64,000 nt of DNA. Source: Novosphingopyxis iocasae (GTDB lineage: Bacteria; Pseudomonadota; Alphaproteobacteria; Sphingomonadales; Sphingomonadaceae). Below are positions 33,845 through 43,187 of this stretch, in pieces. Position 1 is the stretch's first letter. Every line of letters starts with the position of its first letter. The translations under genes and the position numbers were made by a program. The stretch lies in contig NZ_CP060495.1 in the NCBI RefSeq assembly GCF_014334095.1, forward strand, positions 147,001-211,000. Reading direction: 5' to 3'. Below the pieces are notes generated by a model. It was given only the letters and a program-made list of their open reading frames with translations, was not told the DNA's origin and ran no database searches.

Positions 33845-33989
33845 CGCCGCAAGATAGGAACGCCGCCCGCCTGCTGCCAGCTATCCGGCCGTGGATCATT
33901 CGCTTGCGGACACGTGTTAAAGCGTTGCGACGTTTGCGGTGCAGCTTTGTACTCAAGTAATGACCCGACGGCGCGACCGTACCGCGATG

Positions 33990-34066
33990 TGGCGCGCCCT
34001 GCAGGATTCGAACCTGCGGCCTCAAGATTAGAAGTCTCGTGCTCTATCCAACTGAGCTAAGGGCGC
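33990..34066 (-). tRNA. tRNA-Arg (anticodon TCT)
   Basis: Minus-strand cloverleaf: acceptor GCGCCCT/AGGGCGC, D-arm GCTCAGTTGGATAGAGC, anticodon stem CGAGA/TCTTG with loop CTTCTAA (anticodon TCT), T-arm GCAGGTTCGAATCCTGC, discriminator G and an encoded CCA. All four arms pair. It reads AGA and possibly AGG codons. Confidence 0.97.
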
Positions 34067-34124
34067 GTTGCGGGCACGAACTATCCGCTTTGCGCGCGGT
34101 TTGAAAGAGCGGTAAGCGGGGCGC

Positions 34125-34880
34125 ATGGACGGGCAGGGCAACAAAAGCGGGGCGGAGGCCGCGCCGCGGCGCATGGCGGCAGGCGAGCTGGGGGCGCGGC
34201 CTCTGCGTTATTTCGATTTCGTGATGGCCGCCTTCGTCACCATCCTCCTGCTCTCCAACGTGATCGGCGCGGCGAAGCCCACCTATGTCACGCTGTTCGG
34301 CGAGCAGTGGGTGTATGGCGCGGGCATCCTGTTCTTCCCTATCGGCTATGTGATCGGCGACGTGCTGACCGAGGTGTACGGCTATGCCCGCGCGCGGCGC
34401 GTGATCTGGGCAGGCTTTGCCGCGGTGCTGTTCATGGCGTTCATGAGCTGGGTCGTCGTGGCCCTGCCGCCCGCGGACGGATGGGACGGGCAGGCGGCCT
34501 ATGAACAGGTGTTCGGGCAGGTGCCGCGCATCGTGTTCGCCTCCATCGCGGCATTCTGGGCGGGCGAGTTCGTGAACAGTTTCGTTATGGCCAAGATGAA
34601 GCTGCTGACGGACGGGCGCTGGCTGTGGACGCGCACCATCGGCTCCACCGTTGCGGGGCAGGGGATGGACAGCCTGATCTTCTATCCGCTCGCCTTTCTG
34701 GGCGTGTGGGAGACGGCGCAGGTGGTGACAGTTATGATCACCAACTGGCTGTTGAAGGTGAGCTGGGAGGCGGCGCTGACGCCCGTTACCTACGCCGTGG
34801 TCGGATTTCTGAAGCGGCGCGAGGGGCTCGACCTCTATGACGAGGGCACGAATTTCACGCCGTTCCGCGCGCGGCTGTAG
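34125..34880 (+). CDS. yhhQ: Queuosine precursor transporter (YhhQ/VUT family)
   Basis: A 251-residue inner-membrane protein with about six helices. The family signature is visible in NVIGAAKPTYV, FFPIGYVIGDVLTEVYGYARARRVIW, FWAGEFVNSFVMAKMK and STVAGQGMDSLIFYPLAF. YhhQ proteins import queuosine precursors (preQ0/preQ1) for tRNA modification. The start ATG at 34125 gives a polar N-terminal tail of about 30 residues before helix 1. It is divergent from tRNA-Arg; a small membrane protein with an FNR box follows. Confidence 0.9.
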   Translation: MDGQGNKSGAEAAPRRMAAGELGARPLRYFDFVMAAFVTILLLSNVIGAAKPTYVTLFGEQWVYGAGILFFPIGYVIGDVLTEVYGYARARRVIWAGFAAVLFMAFMSWVVVALPPADGWDGQAAYEQVFGQVPRIVFASIAAFWAGEFVNSFVMAKMKLLTDGRWLWTRTIGSTVAGQGMDSLIFYPLAFLGVWETAQVVTVMITNWLLKVSWEAALTPVTYAVVGFLKRREGLDLYDEGTNFTPFRARL

Positions 34881-34902
34881 CCCGCTATTTTTTCCGCGCC
34901 AT

Positions 34903-34916
34903 TTGACGCCTGTCAA
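34903..34916 (+). promoter_or_regulatory. FNR/FixK-type operator
   Basis: A perfect palindrome TTGAC-N4-GTCAA (extended by one T/A pair), close to the FNR consensus TTGAT-N4-ATCAA. It is centred 63 nt upstream of the ATG at 34973. An FNR-type regulator with a matching recognition helix is encoded 0.5 kb away. Confidence 0.65.
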
Positions 34917-34972
34917 AGCGTCTCGCCGCGCGGCGCGGCACAACGTCTCCATCACCCGGAAGGAGACCGACC

Positions 34973-35413
34973 ATGAGCGTCCACAAACCCATTTCCGTCC
35001 TCGCCGACGAAGGCGTAAAGGTTGCGCGGGCCGTACCCGCGAAAGCAGTGCCGCAGCGCGCCGAGCGTGCCTGGGAATTGCCGCCCGCTTTGCATTGGGC
35101 GTTCGCGGGCAGCTTCGGCGTCTATCTGCTGATCATGGGTTCGGCGGCGGCCGATCCGAAGCTGATGGTGCCCTTCGCCGTGTTTTTCGTCACGATCGGC
35201 ATGTTCTTCGCCGTGCCCGCGGTGATCGGCCGCACGATGCCCCGGCAGGAAGGGCGCTTCCAGAGCTGGGCGCAGTTCAAGCGCGAGAAGCTGGCGACCT
35301 ATAGCGGCGATCTGTCGGGCAAAGCCGTGATCGTCCAGATGATGACACTGCCTGTGGTGATCCTTGGCTGGGCGCTGTTCATCAAATGCTACTGGGCGTT
35401 TCTCGGCCAGTAA
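34973..35413 (+). CDS. Membrane protein of unknown function, probably FNR-controlled
   Basis: A 146-residue protein with a polar N-terminal region (about 1-35) and three hydrophobic segments (about 40-57, 64-83, 121-141). No conserved catalytic or ligand pattern is evident, and I do not recognise the family. A good AAGGAG ribosome binding site lies 8 nt upstream of the ATG. The perfect FNR-like palindrome in its upstream region and the neighbouring convergent FNR gene suggest a role under low oxygen. What it does is unknown. Confidence 0.8.
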   Translation: MSVHKPISVLADEGVKVARAVPAKAVPQRAERAWELPPALHWAFAGSFGVYLLIMGSAAADPKLMVPFAVFFVTIGMFFAVPAVIGRTMPRQEGRFQSWAQFKREKLATYSGDLSGKAVIVQMMTLPVVILGWALFIKCYWAFLGQ

Positions 35414-35436
35414 AGGGCGTCGGGCCGCTGATCAAT

Positions 35437-36153
35437 TCAACCCAGCAGGGCCGCCGGATCGAGTATCTTGATCCGGCGGTTTCCGTCACGCGCGATCAGC
35501 CCGTCTGCTTCCAGTGCGCCGAACTGGCGGCTCAGCGTCTCGATCGTGGTGCCGAGCAGTGCGGCGAGATCGGCGCGGTCGAGCTCCAGATCGATCATCG
35601 GCTGCTCTGTGACGCCTGGCGTGCACTGGCCGCGCAGCGACAGCGCCAGGAATCCGCGCAGCCGGTCCTTCATGGATCGGCGGCCGATCAGTTCCACCAG
35701 CGCGCGGCTTTCCTCCAGCGCGTCCATGGTGCGGGATAGAATCTGCTGCATCAGTTGCGGACGGTCCGCCAGCACGCGCTCGAAATCACGGCGGGGGAAG
35801 ATGCAGAGCTTGGCCTCGGTCAGCGCCGTGGCGGTGGTGTCGGTCTGGGTGGAGAAAAGGCGCCCGAGAAAGCCGGAGGGGTGGATGATCCCGAACAGGC
35901 GTTCGGTACCGTCCTCGTCCAGCCGGGAGAGCTTCAGGCTACCGGAGATCAGCGTGGCGCAGGCGATGGCATCGTCGCCTGCATCGAACAATCGCTCGCC
36001 CGCGGCCAAAATGCGGTGGCGCCCGATGCCGGACAGAGCGAGCTTTTCCTGCGGGCTGAGCACCGCACACACCGCGCTGTCGCCCACCGGGCAATCGGCG
36101 CAGGCCAGCCGCCCGGCCGGATCGGGGTTCAGGCCAGCGTGCGAACCAGACAT
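35437..36153 (-). CDS. Crp/Fnr family oxygen-sensing regulator
   Basis: A 238-residue FNR-type regulator. Cys18, Cys21 and Cys29 near the N-terminus ([12 protein letters not shown]) plus Cys117 in EAKLCIFPR correspond to the four [4Fe-4S] ligands of E. coli FNR, so oxygen sensing is predicted. A cNMP-binding-type beta barrel (about 40-125), a dimerisation helix and a winged helix-turn-helix follow. The recognition helix reads TIETLSRQF, with the ExxSR pattern that contacts TTGAT half-sites. The start at 36153 overlaps the 3' end of purQ by 25 nt; no later ATG is available. Confidence 0.93.
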   Translation of the reverse strand: MSGSHAGLNPDPAGRLACADCPVGDSAVCAVLSPQEKLALSGIGRHRILAAGERLFDAGDDAIACATLISGSLKLSRLDEDGTERLFGIIHPSGFLGRLFSTQTDTTATALTEAKLCIFPRRDFERVLADRPQLMQQILSRTMDALEESRALVELIGRRSMKDRLRGFLALSLRGQCTPGVTEQPMIDLELDRADLAALLGTTIETLSRQFGALEADGLIARDGNRRIKILDPAALLG

Positions 36154-36794
36154 GCAAACATCGCGCGCCCATCGGTGCCGCCATGGACGGGATCGATCGC
36201 GCGTTCCGGGTGCGGCATCATGCCCAGCACATTGCCGCCCTCGTTAAGGATCCCGGCGATGGAGCGGGACGATCCGTTGACATTGTCGGTGTAGCGGAAC
36301 GCCACCCGGCCTTCGCCTTCCAACCGATCGAGCGTCTCATCATCGGCGAAATAATTGCCGTCATGATGGGCGACGGGAATGGTGATCGTCGTGCCCGCAT
36401 CATAGCCGCGGGTGAACACGCTGTCCGCATTTTCGACCTTGAGCAGCGCATCGCGGCAGACGAAATCGATGCCGCTGTTGCGCATCAAGGCGCCGGGCAA
36501 GAGGCCCGCTTCGGTGAGGATCTGGAAACCATTGCACACGCCCAGCACCGGCACGCCGCGTCCTGCCGCCGCGACCACCGCCTGCATGACGGGCGAGCGC
36601 GCGGCCATCGCGCCGGAACGCAGATAGTCGCCATAGGAAAAGCCACCGGGAACCGCGACCAGGTCCAGACCGTCCGGCAGGTCGCTTTCCGCGTGCCAGA
36701 CATGAGAGACATCGGCGCCGCACACGTCGCGGATCGCCACGAGCATGTCCCGGTCGCAATTGGAGCCGGGAAACTGGACGACGGCAGCCTTCAC
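36129..36794 (-). CDS. purQ: Phosphoribosylformylglycinamidine synthase subunit PurQ
   Basis: A 221-residue glutaminase subunit of FGAM synthase, delivering ammonia to PurL for step four of purine synthesis. It begins at a GTG (36794) as [16 protein letters not shown], which overlaps the purS stop by four bases. The class I amidotransferase triad is Cys in [11 protein letters not shown] and His/Glu in MMPHPERA. An earlier in-frame ATG lies inside purS and is not favoured. PurL is not in the window. The gene's 3' end overlaps the start of the FNR gene, so the two may be cotranscribed. Confidence 0.96.
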   Translation of the reverse strand: MKAAVVQFPGSNCDRDMLVAIRDVCGADVSHVWHAESDLPDGLDLVAVPGGFSYGDYLRSGAMAARSPVMQAVVAAAGRGVPVLGVCNGFQILTEAGLLPGALMRNSGIDFVCRDALLKVENADSVFTRGYDAGTTITIPVAHHDGNYFADDETLDRLEGEGRVAFRYTDNVNGSSRSIAGILNEGGNVLGMMPHPERAIDPVHGGTDGRAMFACLVRTLA

Positions 36795-37036
36795 GCCTTG
36801 GCACCCTCGACATGTTCGATCCGGTAATTTTCGATCACCGTATTGGCGAGCAGCTTGCGGCACATCGCGTCGATATCCTCATCGCTGGTGCCGTCCGCCA
36901 GGTCGAGCTCGATCATCCGGCCCGCGCGGACATCTTCCACGCCGTCGAAACCGAGGCCGGCAAGTGCATGATGGATGGCCTTGCCCTGCGGATCCAGCAC
37001 GCCGGGCTTCAGGGTGACGAACACGCGTGCTTTCAT
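36791..37036 (-). CDS. purS: Phosphoribosylformylglycinamidine synthase subunit PurS
   Basis: An 81-residue PurS, the small bridging subunit of the PurL-PurQ-PurS FGAM synthase. It begins [20 protein letters not shown] and contains [18 protein letters not shown] and the C-terminal [13 protein letters not shown], all typical. Its stop overlaps the purQ GTG start (GTGA), giving tight coupling. Upstream, the usual neighbour purC is separated by an M16 peptidase gene. Confidence 0.96.
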   Translation of the reverse strand: MKARVFVTLKPGVLDPQGKAIHHALAGLGFDGVEDVRAGRMIELDLADGTSDEDIDAMCRKLLANTVIENYRIEHVEGAKA

Positions 37037-37198
37037 GGGGGCAGGCCTTTTGCGGATAAGGGGACTCGGCGCTTCCCTACAGAGGGCGGGGGATGCGTGG
37101 CAAGGGGCGCGTTTGCTCCATGCCGATCACGCTTGCGCGTGCTCTAGTGGCAATGGTGTCTGCCGACAGATGGCCGGAAGTAAGCCACCAAGAGCGTA

Positions 37199-37290
37199 CG
37201 TCATTGCGAGCCGAAGGCGAAGCAATCCAGAGCAGGCGCAGCACCATATCTGCCCTGGATTGCCGCGTCGCTTCGCTCCTCGCAATGACG
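37199..37290. repeat. Palindromic intergenic repeat, family A copy 3
   Basis: From CGTCATTGCGAGCCGAAG to CTTCGCTCCTCGCAATGACG, inner arms GAAGCAATCCAGAG and CCTGGATTGCCGCGTCG. The copy ends 6 nt from the M16 peptidase stop codon and could fold into a long hairpin there. Confidence 0.88.
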
Positions 37291-37296
37291 AGCTTT

Positions 37297-40236
37297 CTAT
37301 TGCGTGCCCGCCGCCCCGCCGTCCGCGCCCAGCTTGGAGCTGACGATGCGGATCGGCAGCATTTTATTCGGCGTCAAATAGGTTTGCGCGAACTGCTGGA
37401 TTTCCGCGGGCGTCACTGCCTTCACCTGGTCCAGCTGCTCGCGCACCCGCTCCAGACGATCCGCACGGCTCTGCGCTTCGGAGGCAACGCCGAGCCAGAA
37501 GCCGTTTTCGCGGCGCGACTTTTCGATGCTCTCGATCACCGGCGCACGGGCGCGCAGCAGCAGATCGTCGTCGATCGGCTCGGCGCGCAGTTTTGCCAGC
37601 ACTTCGCCGATCGCGGTCTGCGCTTCGTCCAACCGGTCCGGCGAGAGCGTGGCGGCCACGCTGAACGTGCCGAAGTCCTTGTACACGTCCGACATGCTGG
37701 AGCTAACCTGCGCCCCGTAGGTGGCACCCAACTCCTCGCGCAGCTTGTCGCGCATCAGGATATCGATGGCGCGGGCGGCGACGCTGCCGACGATCTCCCG
37801 CTTGTAATCGCTGTCGTCAGTCGTCTTCCAGAAATCGAGCAGCATGGCCTGATCCGCCGGGCCTTCATGCGTCAGCGTGCGCGGGGAAAGATCCTGCGCG
37901 AAGCTGGCCTGCCGCGCGGCGCTGTAATCGGGGGCCTTCAGCTCACGCTTGGGCAGCGCGCCGAAGCTCTGCGCGACCGCGGCGATCGCCTTATCCTCAT
38001 CGACATCGCCGACGATGGCGATCTCGATCGGTGCGGAGCTGGCGAGCGGCTCGATCACCTGCTTTGCTTCGGCGAGATTGCGCTGGAGCAGCACGTCCTG
38101 ATCCGGAATGCCGAAGCGCGCATCGTTGTTCGCGACGATTTTCGGCACCACCAGCCCGGCAATACCCTGCGGCTGGGAGCGGACCTGCCCCATGAACACG
38201 GGCACGATATTGGTCCACTGCGTATCGCCCTCGGGCCGATATCCGGCATCCAGCAGGAAGGCGGCGGACAGCTTCATCTGCAGATCGAGATCGGCGGGCG
38301 TAGTCGATCCGCTGGAAACCAGCGCATCGTCGGCGACCTGAAGACCCATGCCGACATTTTTACCCGCGAGGATTTCCTGAAGATCCGGCTGGCTGTGCGC
38401 CTCCAGACCGGCGGCGGGCCAGATCGAGGAGACAAAGGTGCCGAGCCCGGCCTCGTCTGCCGGAAAGGCGAGCTGGCCGCCCGCCACGCGCACGCTGTAG
38501 CGCACCCGGTTCTGTTCGAAATCGGTCTTTTTAAAGTTCAGGAGCACATTGTTGGCAAAGCGCACCTGGCGGATGCCAAGGTCTTCGATCAGCGTGTCGG
38601 ACACCACCTTTCCGGGCGTGCCCCAATCGTCATAGGCGAAGGCGGCTGCGGCCTTGTCGTCGGGCGGGGTAAGCTCGGCACGCTGGGCAGACTGATAGAC
38701 ATCCAGCACCGCCTGTTCACTTTGCGTCAGCGGCTTTTTGCTGGTCACCCGGACGAGGTCGGCGCTGCCGTCCCACAGCGCGTTGAAGCGGGCATTCACC
38801 GCTTCCAGCGTCAGCTGCGGCCTCACCTGCTCGAAAAGTTGCAGGCGATAAGCGGGTGTGGTGACGAAGCTGTCGTCATCCAGCGTGGAGAGAATGGCGT
38901 TGGCAAGGGCCGGGCTGCGGCGCGTATCGGCCTGCTGCGCCGCGGTCTTGAAGTTCGTTTCCATATTGGCGAGCTGCACGTCGAGCTCCGCCTGGGTGAA
39001 GCCATATTGCTCGGCACGGCGCACTTCCTGCTCTGCGGTGGTGAGCGCGCTTGCCCACTCACCGTCCTTCGCAGTGAGCGCGACCGAGGTGCCGAGCGCC
39101 GCGTCACGAAGATCGTTGGTGCTCATGCCGCCGCCCACGATGACGCTGTCGGGCTGCGAAGCAATGCGCTCGATCCGGCGGTTGAACGCGCCGATGGCGA
39201 GCGCGTCGATGAGAGATTTGGTGCGCTCGGCCTGCGTATCCGCAGGGCTTTCCCAAGGGCGGAAATTGCTGATCGAGGCGGAATAGGGAACGTCCGGGTC
39301 GGTGAACACCTCGACTTCGGTCGCACGGTTCAGATCGACCGATCCGAAGTTTAGCGGCGCGCCCGCGGGGCCTTCACCTTGCCAGTCGCCGAACCGTTCG
39401 CGGATTTCCGCTTCCATCGCCTGCACGTCGAAATCGCCGACTACGACCAGCGTGGTGTTTTCGGGGCGATAATAGCGCTGCCACAGCGCTTTCAGCCGCG
39501 ATGCTGGCGCGTTCTCCAGCACATCGGTGGTCCCGATCGGCAGACGGCTGGCATAGGGCGCGTCGGGCGCGATGAAAGCCAGCTGATCCTTCACATTGCG
39601 CAGTCCCACGCTGTCGCGCGCGCGCATTTCGCCCATGATGACGCCGCGCTCACGGTCCACCGCGCCCGGATCGAAGGTGAGATTGCCCGCCACTTCGCGC
39701 ATCAGCATCATGGCGATGTCCACGGTTTTCTCGTCGGTCTTGGGCAGATCGAGCTTGTAGACGGTCTGTTCGAACCCGGTCGACGCGTTGGTGTCCGCAC
39801 CGAAAGCCAGGCCGTTACGCTCCAGAATGGAGACCATCTCGCCCTCGGGCACATTTTTCGATCCGTTGAACGCCATATGCTCGATGAAGTGCGCAAGGCC
39901 CTGCTCCTCATCGGTCTCGGCGATCGAGCCGAAGTCGATCGCCATGCGGATCGAGGCGCTGTCCTTGGGCGTGTCGTTCTGCTGAATGGCGTATTTCATG
40001 CCGTTGGGCAGCACGCCGAAGGTGATCGACGGATCGGGCGTCACATCGGTCAGCGGCACGCCCCAACCGGTCGCGCCGTCCTGGCCTACGAATACCTTGT
40101 CCTCGGCGCCCGGCTGCTGCTGCGTGGTGGGGGCGGCGGGCTCTGCGGTCTGGGCCGCGATCGGCTGCGCGGCAAGCAGGGCGAGCGGCAGCAGCGCACC
40201 TGAACGAAGAAGGCGCGATTTTACGGTGGATGTCAT
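37297..40236 (-). CDS. M16 family zinc metallopeptidase, exported
   Basis: A 979-residue insulinase-like peptidase with a signal peptide (about residues 1-29, cut after IAAQ). The inverted zinc motif HxxEH is HFIEH at residues 116-120, with a Glu about 76 residues later in the ERGVIMGEMR region. Four M16 repeat domains follow, the second pair without a zinc motif, consistent with the pitrilysin-like clamshell. It probably degrades peptides in the periplasm. It lies between purC and purS on the same strand, with gaps of 142 and 260 nt, so it looks inserted into a purine cluster. Confidence 0.94.
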   Translation of the reverse strand: MTSTVKSRLLRSGALLPLALLAAQPIAAQTAEPAAPTTQQQPGAEDKVFVGQDGATGWGVPLTDVTPDPSITFGVLPNGMKYAIQQNDTPKDSASIRMAIDFGSIAETDEEQGLAHFIEHMAFNGSKNVPEGEMVSILERNGLAFGADTNASTGFEQTVYKLDLPKTDEKTVDIAMMLMREVAGNLTFDPGAVDRERGVIMGEMRARDSVGLRNVKDQLAFIAPDAPYASRLPIGTTDVLENAPASRLKALWQRYYRPENTTLVVVGDFDVQAMEAEIRERFGDWQGEGPAGAPLNFGSVDLNRATEVEVFTDPDVPYSASISNFRPWESPADTQAERTKSLIDALAIGAFNRRIERIASQPDSVIVGGGMSTNDLRDAALGTSVALTAKDGEWASALTTAEQEVRRAEQYGFTQAELDVQLANMETNFKTAAQQADTRRSPALANAILSTLDDDSFVTTPAYRLQLFEQVRPQLTLEAVNARFNALWDGSADLVRVTSKKPLTQSEQAVLDVYQSAQRAELTPPDDKAAAAFAYDDWGTPGKVVSDTLIEDLGIRQVRFANNVLLNFKKTDFEQNRVRYSVRVAGGQLAFPADEAGLGTFVSSIWPAAGLEAHSQPDLQEILAGKNVGMGLQVADDALVSSGSTTPADLDLQMKLSAAFLLDAGYRPEGDTQWTNIVPVFMGQVRSQPQGIAGLVVPKIVANNDARFGIPDQDVLLQRNLAEAKQVIEPLASSAPIEIAIVGDVDEDKAIAAVAQSFGALPKRELKAPDYSAARQASFAQDLSPRTLTHEGPADQAMLLDFWKTTDDSDYKREIVGSVAARAIDILMRDKLREELGATYGAQVSSSMSDVYKDFGTFSVAATLSPDRLDEAQTAIGEVLAKLRAEPIDDDLLLRARAPVIESIEKSRRENGFWLGVASEAQSRADRLERVREQLDQVKAVTPAEIQQFAQTYLTPNKMLPIRIVSSKLGADGGAAGTQ

Positions 40237-40378
40237 GGTGATACTAAGCCTTTTGCCGAAACAAGGTCATTCGGCGCCGGGCTATAGTATCACTTCGTCC
40301 ACCTCAAGCTGAACGGCGGCGGAGCATCGACGAACGGCAGGGGGCGTTCGATCAAAGCGGATAAAGAACTATGCCGGT

Positions 40379-41158
40379 TCAGTGGCGCGTCTTGTTGCGG
40401 TGTTTTTCCATGTCGAGCACGGTGTTGCCGTTTTCTTCTGGTAGCAGGCCCAGGCGGCGAGCGACTTCCTGATAGGCTTCCACTTCGCCGCCAAGGTCCC
40501 GGCGGAAGCGGTCCTTGTCCAGCTTTTCGCCGCTTTCCATGTCCCACAGACGGCAGCCGTCCGGGCTGATTTCGTCGGCCAGGATGATACGGCTGAAATC
40601 GCCGTCCCACAGCCGCCCGAACTCCAGCTTGAAGTCGACGAGCTTGATGCCGATGCCCGCGAACATGCCGCTCATGAAATCGTTGATGCGGATGGCGAGG
40701 CCGGAGATATCGCGCATTTCCTCATCGCTCGCCCAGTTGAAGCAGGCGATATGTTCTTCCGCCACCAGCGGATCGCCCAGCGCATCGTCCTTGTAGCAAT
40801 ATTCCAGCAGCGTGTGTGGCAAGGGCGTGCCTTCCTCGATACCGAGGCGCTTGGACAGCGAACCGGCGGCGACATTGCGCACGATCACCTCGATCGGCAC
40901 GATCTCCACCTGACGCACCAGCTGCTCGCGCATATTGAGGCGGCGGATGAAGTGCGTCGGGATGCCGATATTGCCCAGCTGCGTCATCACATGCTCGGAC
41001 ACGCGGTTGTTGATCACGCCCTTGCCGTTGATCGTGCCCTTTTTCTGGGCGTTGAAGGCTGTCGCGTCATCCTTGAAATACTGGATGATCGTGCCGGGCT
41101 CGGGGCCCTCGTACAGGATCTTGGCCTTGCCTTCGTAAATCTTGCGGCGGCGGGACAT
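40379..41158 (-). CDS. purC: Phosphoribosylaminoimidazole-succinocarboxamide synthase
   Basis: A 259-residue SAICAR synthetase, step eight of IMP synthesis (CAIR plus aspartate plus ATP). The start [18 protein letters not shown] is canonical; the longer open frame upstream is not conserved. Motifs include LPIEVIVRN-like [23 protein letters not shown] and [15 protein letters not shown], all standard for PurC. The next genes on this strand are an M16 peptidase, then purS and purQ. Confidence 0.97.
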   Translation of the reverse strand: MSRRRKIYEGKAKILYEGPEPGTIIQYFKDDATAFNAQKKGTINGKGVINNRVSEHVMTQLGNIGIPTHFIRRLNMREQLVRQVEIVPIEVIVRNVAAGSLSKRLGIEEGTPLPHTLLEYCYKDDALGDPLVAEEHIACFNWASDEEMRDISGLAIRINDFMSGMFAGIGIKLVDFKLEFGRLWDGDFSRIILADEISPDGCRLWDMESGEKLDKDRFRRDLGGEVEAYQEVARRLGLLPEENGNTVLDMEKHRNKTRH

Positions 41159-41285
41159 GGGCGGCTCCGACGGTGAAACAGATAAGCCCCGAATCCGCAT
41201 CGGACCGGGGCGATGGGCAAGGTCATAGCGCCGTTCCCCGATGCAGGCAATTCACCATCGGCGCTTGCACCTTTCCCGGCTTGTG

Positions 41286-41310
41286 GGAACGCAATTGCAG
41301 GAATACCGTT
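41286..41310 (+). promoter_or_regulatory. EcfG-type (general stress response) promoter
   Basis: GGAAC (41286-41290), 16-nt spacer, CGTT (41307-41310), preceded by an additional G as in strong EcfG promoters. The predicted start is about 60 nt before the autotransporter ATG at 41378. Confidence 0.55.
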
Positions 41311-41377
41311 CGTTCGGTCAACAAGATGGAAGCAGGGCAGAAGACCCTGACTTTCGCGTACCCTCGAGAGGATCATC

Positions 41378-43168
41378 ATGAACATTACGAAGCCCTTTTT
41401 GCTGGCGGCCACCGCCTTTACCGCGGTGACGGCAGCTGCTCCGTCATACGCCCAGAGCGCCGGTGACACGGCGGATGTCAGGGACGGCGATACCGCCGCC
41501 AGCCGCGTCATCGTGTTTGGCGACAGCCTGTCGGACGGTGGCTTCTTCGCCGCTCTCGGCGCGGCCGCGCCCGGCGGCGGCAGCTTCACCACCAATCCTG
41601 ATCCGGTGGCGCCGGAGGTGTTTTCCAGCCAGCTCGGTCTGACGCTCGATCCGGTCTACGGCAAGAACGGCACCAATTACGCCGTGGGCGGCGCGCGCGT
41701 GACTGCGCCTAATGGGTTCGCACCGTCGATCACGACGCAGATCGACCGCTATCTGGCCTCCGGCAGCTTTCGGCCGGGCGACGTCGTCTACATTCAGGGC
41801 GGCGGCAATGACTATTTCGCGTTTCTGGCGGGCGGCGGCGCCAATCCCGCGATCCTGACGAACGCTGCGGACGCGCTGGCGGCGCAAGTCGCGCGGCTGG
41901 AGCAGGCAGGCGCGCCCACCATCATCACCATGTCGGTTCAGTCCGGCGGCGCCGCGCCGCTGCAGGCCTATAATGCGCGCTACAAGGCGCAGCTCGCCGC
42001 GCAGGGCAGCAACGTCCTCTATTTCGATACCGACAAGCTGTTCAACGAACTGGTCGTCGATGCAGCCTCCTTCGGCATCACCAATGTGACGGGACAGGCC
42101 TGTACCACCGCCAGCTCGCTCAACTGCACGCGCAACACGCTGGTCAGTCCAAACGCGAACAACACCTATATTCTGGCCGACTCCGTCCATCCTGCGGGCA
42201 TTTCGCAGCGGGTGCAGGGGCAGGCGATCGCCAGCCTCTACAAGGCGCCGGAGCAGATCGGCATCCTCGCGCTGTCCCAGCAGGCCACCTTGCGCCGTCA
42301 CCGCGCCGCGTTCGAGAATGAACAGCGCAACGGCCTGGGCCAGGACGGGATCGCGCTGTTCGGGGGCATCGGTTACGGCTATTTCGATCGCGACAGCTCG
42401 CGCACCCGCATCGGCGGCAGCGAGCAGTCGGTCACCGGCACGCTGGGCGTGGACATCGGCATGGGCGAACGGCTCGGCCTCGGCATCGTCGGCGGCTATT
42501 CGGACGGCGACGGGCAGTTCGACGCCGGACAGGGCAGTTTCGACAGCGAAACCTGGATGATCAGCGGCTATGGCCGTGCGGCCATCGGTCCGGCCAAGCT
42601 GATCGCGGATGTCACTTATGGTCAGGGCAATCTCGATACGGTGCGCAGCGTGCGCCTCGGCCCGGCTTTGCGCCAGCATTCCGGCTCCACCGATAGCGAT
42701 CTGTTTTCCGCCAGCGGCGCGCTGCGTATCGATCTGGTGAACGGTCCGCTGCTGAACTTCGGGCCGGAAGCGGGCGTGTCTTACGAAAAGATCGATATCG
42801 ACGGGTTCAGCGAGGGCGATACGCTCAGCACACAGGCCAGTTTCGGTTCGCAGGAGCTGGAGAGCCTGACCGGTCGCTTCGGTCTCGTCGCATCGGGCAG
42901 CATGATCGGCGGCACGGGCTTCTTCGTGCGCGGCTCCTATGTGCACGAATTCGATGACGATCCGCGCAGCTTTTCGATCACCCCGGCAGGCGCTCCGGTC
43001 AGCTGGTCCGGCGACCTGGGCCGTCTGCCTCGCGATTATGCCTCGGTGGGCATGGGCGTAAACGGACGGATCGGTCCGGTCGGCGTGCGTGCGCAGGCTG
43101 GCGGCGAATTCGGCCGGGGCGATCTGGATGCGGTGAACGCGTCCGCCGGGCTCTATCTGCCCTTCTGA
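41378..43168 (+). CDS. GDSL esterase autotransporter
   Basis: A 596-residue type V secretion protein. The signal peptide spans about residues 1-26. The SGNH/GDSL hydrolase passenger has block I FGDSLSDGG (Ser50), GGGND in block III and DSVHPAG (Asp/His) in block V near residue 270. From about residue 325 an autotransporter beta-barrel begins (GGIGYGYFDRDS) and ends with the outer-membrane signature SAGLYLPF, C-terminal Phe. Such EstA-like enzymes are lipases or esterases displayed on the outer membrane. An EcfG-like promoter precedes it, hinting at stress induction. Confidence 0.93.
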   Translation: MNITKPFLLAATAFTAVTAAAPSYAQSAGDTADVRDGDTAASRVIVFGDSLSDGGFFAALGAAAPGGGSFTTNPDPVAPEVFSSQLGLTLDPVYGKNGTNYAVGGARVTAPNGFAPSITTQIDRYLASGSFRPGDVVYIQGGGNDYFAFLAGGGANPAILTNAADALAAQVARLEQAGAPTIITMSVQSGGAAPLQAYNARYKAQLAAQGSNVLYFDTDKLFNELVVDAASFGITNVTGQACTTASSLNCTRNTLVSPNANNTYILADSVHPAGISQRVQGQAIASLYKAPEQIGILALSQQATLRRHRAAFENEQRNGLGQDGIALFGGIGYGYFDRDSSRTRIGGSEQSVTGTLGVDIGMGERLGLGIVGGYSDGDGQFDAGQGSFDSETWMISGYGRAAIGPAKLIADVTYGQGNLDTVRSVRLGPALRQHSGSTDSDLFSASGALRIDLVNGPLLNFGPEAGVSYEKIDIDGFSEGDTLSTQASFGSQELESLTGRFGLVASGSMIGGTGFFVRGSYVHEFDDDPRSFSITPAGAPVSWSGDLGRLPRDYASVGMGVNGRIGPVGVRAQAGGEFGRGDLDAVNASAGLYLPF

Positions 43169-43187
43169 CGCCGCCCTTCGGCAAAAC

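Noticed and set aside
34044-34955. Open frame on the minus strand across the YhhQ gene
   Set aside because: It overlaps tRNA-Arg and mirrors a membrane protein gene; no motif support.
37093-39354. 753-codon open frame antisense to the M16 peptidase
   Set aside because: It runs through a repeat and over a clear peptidase gene; the translation shows no known fold and has typical antisense composition.
41378-43168. GDSL protein as a plain lipase without secretion domain
   Set aside because: The C-terminal half has beta-barrel features and ends in Phe, so the autotransporter assignment is preferred.
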